Assembly (NCBI GenBank): GCA_029287305.1 | Contig: JARFRJ010000181.1 | Location: forward strand, 1 to 8,676 | DNA from: Hyphomonas sp. | GTDB taxonomy: Bacteria > Pseudomonadota > Alphaproteobacteria > Caulobacterales > Hyphomonadaceae | Direction: 5' to 3' | Length of the DNA: 8,676 bases | Shown: positions 5,539 through 8,676 of the stretch, in pieces | How the letters are laid out: each line of letters starts with the position of its first letter | Position numbering within the stretch: position 1 is the first letter of the stretch | The notes under the pieces: model-generated | Told to the model about the DNA's origin: nothing | Seen by the model: only the letters and a program-made list of their open reading frames with translations | Databases searched by the model: none | Position numbers and translations under genes: made by a program

Positions 5539-7011
5539 TTAAAGCCCTCCCATGGCAGGTTGCAGGAAGCTGGCAATATCATCCATCATAAAGAATAGGA
5601 TAAGTGTGCCAATCGCTGTCAAAAGCGGCGCAAGGACAACCAATGCAGGTGTCCCTTCCGGGCGTTTATAGGGCGCCGGTTCAGGGCTGCCCTTGGGCGG
5701 CATCAGGCCGAGAATGGGTATCGGCAGAAGATAGGCGATATTCAGCAAGGATGAGATCAGTAAGACCCAAGCGACATAAGACTGCCCGGCATCAAAACTG
5801 CCCAGAAAAAGATGTAATTTCGGCCAGCCGCCTGCAAAGGGTGGGATACCTATGATCGACAGCGCCCCAATGAAAAAGGCGATAAAGACAAGCGGCATGC
5901 GCTTTCCCAATCCGCGCATATCGGAAATATTGGTCAGCCCTGTTGCCACATATATCGCCCCGGCGCACATAAATAGGGTGATTTTCCCAAAAGCGTGAGC
6001 CGCAATTTGCAAGCTTCCGCCGAGAAATCCGGCATCGACGGCCAGCATCGCTCCGGCGGTCACATAAGCCAGTTGCCCAATCGTGGAATAGGCCAAGCGC
6101 GCTTTCAGATTATCCTTTGTCAAGGCGATCAGGGAGGAGACAATAATGGTCACACAGGCCACCGCCAATACCCAGTCTGTCGCGGGTAAATCCTGTAAAA
6201 GGTCCGCGCCAAATATATAAATCGCCACTTTCATGATCGTAAAGACGCCGGCCTTGACCACGGCCACGGCATGTAGAAGCGCAGAAACCGGGGTCGGAGC
6301 GACCATGGCATTAGGTAGCCAGAAATGGAACGGCATCAGCGCCGCTTTGCCGATCCCGAAAGCAAACAGCAATAGAAGCAGGCTGCCAATAACCGGATCA
6401 AGGTCATTTGGTAAAAGCCCGCCCGGTACGAAATCGAGGCTTTCAGAAAGCAGGGAGGTCCAGACGATCGCGGCTAAAAACAAACCAATAGAAGTGCCCA
6501 AAAGCGTCAGCAGATAGATGCGGGCCCCGCGTTTGGCATTGGCATCACCTTTATGGGCAACAAGGGGATAGGTTGAGACCGTTAGAATTTCGTAAAACAC
6601 AAATAGTGTAAAGAGGTTTCCGGCCATGGCTATGCCCATGGCACCAAACAGGGCAATTGCAAAACAGATATAGAAGCGCGTCTGGTGGCGCTCCCGATTG
6701 CCGCGCATATAGCCGATGGAATAAAGAGAATTGATAATCCAGAGGCCAGAGGCAACCAATGCAAATAATATCCCCAGAGGCTCCAGTTTGAAGGCAAAGA
6801 CAAGTCCTGGCGCGGCCTGTCCCAAAACAAGCGCCACTGGCTCACCTTCTAAATAGCGCACCGTCAGGAGAATGACCGCCCCAAACAGGGAGGCCGCGCC
6901 TAAAAGCGTTACGGCTTCGCGCAGATTGGGGAATTTATCAAACAGATAAATGCCAAAACTGGTCAGAAGCGGGATCGCCAGAACACAGAGTATCAGGATA
7001 TCAGGGCTCAT
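5539..7011 (-). CDS. Antiporter-like subunit, NuoL/MrpA-core-like (second copy)
   Basis: A 490-residue inner-membrane protein with about 14 helices. Conserved ion-path residues are present: Glu141 in FVFYEILTVSTYPLV (helix 5), Lys222 and His229 in GKAALMPFHFWLPNA (helix 7), Lys253 in PTPVSALLHAVAVVKAGVF (helix 8), His339/Lys343 in AAHAFGKITLF, and Lys398 in GGWPKLHLF (helix 12). The PTPVSALLHA-VKAG motif is typical of NuoL and the N-terminal core of MrpA, so this copy is closer to that branch than its neighbours are. It lacks the long C-terminal MrpA domains. The ATG overlaps the TGA of the previous gene (ATGA), with a strong ribosome site AGGAGG (7023-7018) six bases upstream. It is part of the membrane arm of an Mrp-type cation/proton antiporter. 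Confidence 0.92.
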   Translation of the reverse strand: MSPDILILCVLAIPLLTSFGIYLFDKFPNLREAVTLLGAASLFGAVILLTVRYLEGEPVALVLGQAAPGLVFAFKLEPLGILFALVASGLWIINSLYSIGYMRGNRERHQTRFYICFAIALFGAMGIAMAGNLFTLFVFYEILTVSTYPLVAHKGDANAKRGARIYLLTLLGTSIGLFLAAIVWTSLLSESLDFVPGGLLPNDLDPVIGSLLLLLFAFGIGKAALMPFHFWLPNAMVAPTPVSALLHAVAVVKAGVFTIMKVAIYIFGADLLQDLPATDWVLAVACVTIIVSSLIALTKDNLKARLAYSTIGQLAYVTAGAMLAVDAGFLGGSLQIAAHAFGKITLFMCAGAIYVATGLTNISDMRGLGKRMPLVFIAFFIGALSIIGIPPFAGGWPKLHLFLGSFDAGQSYVAWVLLISSLLNIAYLLPIPILGLMPPKGSPEPAPYKRPEGTPALVVLAPLLTAIGTLILFFMMDDIASFLQPAMGGL

Positions 7012-8534
7012 CCTGCGCCTCCTATGGCAAAGACAAAGGCACTGGCATTATTGATCAATCCAAGTATGGTGTCTGCACTTATACCAATCCAAAAATTCAG
7101 TAAAATCAGCGTCCAGAGCGGGATCAATAAAAGCAGCGGGGCTTCTTTACGGACCGCAAAAGGCTCCTCCGGCAGATGCACGAACACCGCCTGCAGGACC
7201 CGGCCAATATAGATCACCGCCAGAAGGCTCGACAAAATCAGTGCGACAACGCCAATCGCCCAGCCAGAGGCAATCAGGGCCTGCAATAAGGCCCATTTGG
7301 ACTGAAACCCTGCCGTTAGCGGCATGCCGATCAAGGACAGTCCGGCAATGGCAAAAGCGGTCATAGTGATCGGTGCGGCGCGGCCCAGTCCGGTAAAATC
7401 TTTAATATCGGAAACTTTGTAGACAATGAAGACGCCCGCCACGGCCATAAATAGGGCACCTTTAATAATCGCATGATTGGTCAGATGAAACAGGCCCGCT
7501 GAAAGGCCAGCGCTGGTGCCGATGGCAATGCCCAGCATCATATAACCCACTTGCGCCACCGATGAATAAGCCAGCATGCGGCGTATATCGCTTTGGAAGG
7601 TTGCCTGTATGGAACAGGTCAGCATGGCAATAATCGCCAGACTGGCAAAGATCGGTGTAAACTGCATCACAGAAAAGCTGAAATCGACCGAAAAAACTGT
7701 AAAGACAAATCGAATGATCGCATAGATCGCGGCCTTTGTGGCTGTCGCGGAAAGGAACATGGTCACAAAGCTTGGCGCATAGGTATAGGCATTGGGCAGC
7801 CATTGATGCAGGGGCCACATCGCAGCTTTCACGCCGAGGCCAACCACGATAAAGGCAAATCCGGCATAGACGGTTTTATTCGGGCCAAGGGCGGCGAGCC
7901 GCTCGGAGATATCCACCATATTAAGCGTGCCAGTGGCGGCATATAAAAATCCAACCCCGATCACAAAGAAGGTCGCCCCGATCGTACCCATAATTAGATA
8001 ATTGAAAGCGGCGGGAAAGGCGCGCCTGTCCTGACGTCCGCCGAGCGCGACAAGAACATAGGTCGAGATGGAGCTGATTTCCAAAAATACAAACAGGTTG
8101 AAGGCATCGCCTGTGATAACCACACCGCTGAGGCCTGCAAAACAGACCATAAAGGCGACATAGAACAAAGCGCGCTTTTCCGGTCGCACTTCTCCAACAA
8201 CACTTGTCCAGGAAAAAATCGCCGCCAAAAAGGCTGTTCCGGTGACAATCAGCAGGAACAGCACATTTAAAGGGTCAATCCGAAACTCAATGCCCATAGG
8301 CGGGGCCCAGCCGCCCATATGATAGGACACAACGCCGTTCAGGCTGACCTCTGCCAGAAGAATGATCGCGCAGGCAAAAGCGCCCAAGGCAGCTATAATC
8401 GTGGTCAACCAAGCCAATCGCCCGCTTGGGATAAAGGTCATCACGCCCGCAATTAGCAAAGGGGTCATCACCAAAAGGGGCGGGGCATGCCGGACAAGAT
8501 AATCAGGCGTCATCTGGAGAATAAGCTCAAGCAT
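7008..8534 (-). CDS. mnhD: Monovalent cation/H+ antiporter subunit D-like protein (first copy)
   Basis: A 508-residue, 14-helix inner-membrane protein. It follows an MnhC-like gene by two bases, the order of canonical mrp/mnh operons, so it is the best candidate for the true MnhD (MrpD). Superfamily residues present: Glu152 in LFVFLEISSISTYVLVA (helix 5), Lys236 and His243 in GVKAAMWPLHQWLPNAY (helix 7), Lys267 in SATATKAAIY (helix 8), His350/His354/Lys358 in LFHLTNHAIIKGALF, and Lys413 in TAGFQSKWALL (helix 12). These are known in MrpD and complex I homologues to form the ion path. No strong Shine-Dalgarno sequence is visible before its ATG, so translation may depend on coupling to the upstream gene. 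The gene symbol follows family usage and position. Confidence 0.93.
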   Translation of the reverse strand: MLELILQMTPDYLVRHAPPLLVMTPLLIAGVMTFIPSGRLAWLTTIIAALGAFACAIILLAEVSLNGVVSYHMGGWAPPMGIEFRIDPLNVLFLLIVTGTAFLAAIFSWTSVVGEVRPEKRALFYVAFMVCFAGLSGVVITGDAFNLFVFLEISSISTYVLVALGGRQDRRAFPAAFNYLIMGTIGATFFVIGVGFLYAATGTLNMVDISERLAALGPNKTVYAGFAFIVVGLGVKAAMWPLHQWLPNAYTYAPSFVTMFLSATATKAAIYAIIRFVFTVFSVDFSFSVMQFTPIFASLAIIAMLTCSIQATFQSDIRRMLAYSSVAQVGYMMLGIAIGTSAGLSAGLFHLTNHAIIKGALFMAVAGVFIVYKVSDIKDFTGLGRAAPITMTAFAIAGLSLIGMPLTAGFQSKWALLQALIASGWAIGVVALILSSLLAVIYIGRVLQAVFVHLPEEPFAVRKEAPLLLLIPLWTLILLNFWIGISADTILGLINNASAFVFAIGGAG

Positions 8535-8536
8535 AA

Positions 8537-8676
8537 TTAGCGACCCACCCCGACAATACCGGAGGCTTTGGCCTCTTCCATCAAAATATCTGCCTGTCTG
8601 ATTTCGTCTATCTCAATCAAGCCATAGGCTTCGCGCGTGCGCACAACCAGAGCCAGACCGACGGCTAGGGTTGCCA
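8537..8676 (-). CDS. mnhC: MnhC/NuoK-like subunit, C-terminal part (runs off the window)
   Basis: The minus strand is open from the window edge to a TAA at 8539-8537 and encodes the last 45 residues. These are the end of a membrane helix (TLAVGLALVV) and a cytosolic tail (RTREAYGLIEIDEIRQADIL...). The helix end and the R-x-R/Y-EAYG-x-x-E-x-DEI tail match what I recall of MnhC/NuoK-like proteins in proteobacterial mrp clusters. The next gene starts two bases later and is MnhD-like, which supports this. The family gives small three-helix subunits of about 110-125 residues, so more than half of the gene lies outside the window. Confidence 0.75.
   Translation of the reverse strand, partial: ATLAVGLALVVRTREAYGLIEIDEIRQADILMEEAKASGIVGVGR

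Noticed and set aside
7593..7946. A 117-codon plus-strand frame opposite the first antiporter subunit
   Set aside because: Low-complexity, charged translation typical of the antisense of a hydrophobic membrane gene; no start signal or family match.
3439..8534. DabA/DabB-type inorganic carbon transporter
   Set aside because: That system pairs one antiporter-like subunit with a large zinc-binding DabA protein. Three antiporter-like subunits and no DabA are seen here.
3439..8676. Respiratory complex I (nuo) or formate hydrogenlyase operon
   Set aside because: No quinone-binding, flavin or iron-sulfur subunit is visible. The MnhC-like tail and the small accessory gene fit an Mrp-type cluster better, though genes beyond 8676 could change this.
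1..8676. CRISPR array, insertion sequence or transposase
   Set aside because: No regularly spaced direct repeats and no transposase-like reading frame are present.

Overview
The window looks like chromosomal DNA of an alphaproteobacterium of medium GC content, possibly marine. This rests on the protein sequences, the gene order of the antiporter cluster and the tRNA. It is an inference; no species marker is present.

Left part (1-1260): a visibly AT-richer segment with one uncharacterised reading frame on the minus strand (173-1024). Its reading continues in frame past its stop codon. It also extends upstream of the only usable start, a TTG, without finding an ATG in frame. It looks like a decaying or recently shortened accessory gene. 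The segment ends at the 3' end of a tRNA-Leu(GAG) gene (1261-1348, minus), a common place for foreign DNA to insert. The tRNA has a good promoter (1366-1394) and a possible AT-rich terminator (1226-1251).

Middle part (1349-3438): about 370 bases with no gene, then a TspO/MBR-like multi-pass membrane protein (1768-2526, minus). A glutathione S-transferase family protein (2696-3310, plus) is transcribed divergently from it. A short perfect inverted repeat lies between the two start codons.

Right part (3419-8676): a tightly packed minus-strand operon. In transcription order it holds the end of an MnhC/NuoK-like subunit, three consecutive large antiporter-like subunits of the MrpD/NuoL/NuoM/NuoN superfamily (508, 490 and 581 residues), and a 117-residue two-helix membrane protein between the second and third. 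The genes overlap or abut (2 nt gap, 4 nt overlap, 1 nt gap, 1 nt overlap), and the operon ends in a hairpin-plus-T-run terminator at the last stop codon. Together they should form the proton or sodium translocating membrane arm of an Mrp-type cation/proton antiporter. No complex I peripheral-arm subunit and no full-length MrpA are visible here. The small subunit and the lateral-helix-like C-terminus of the third large subunit are the least described parts.
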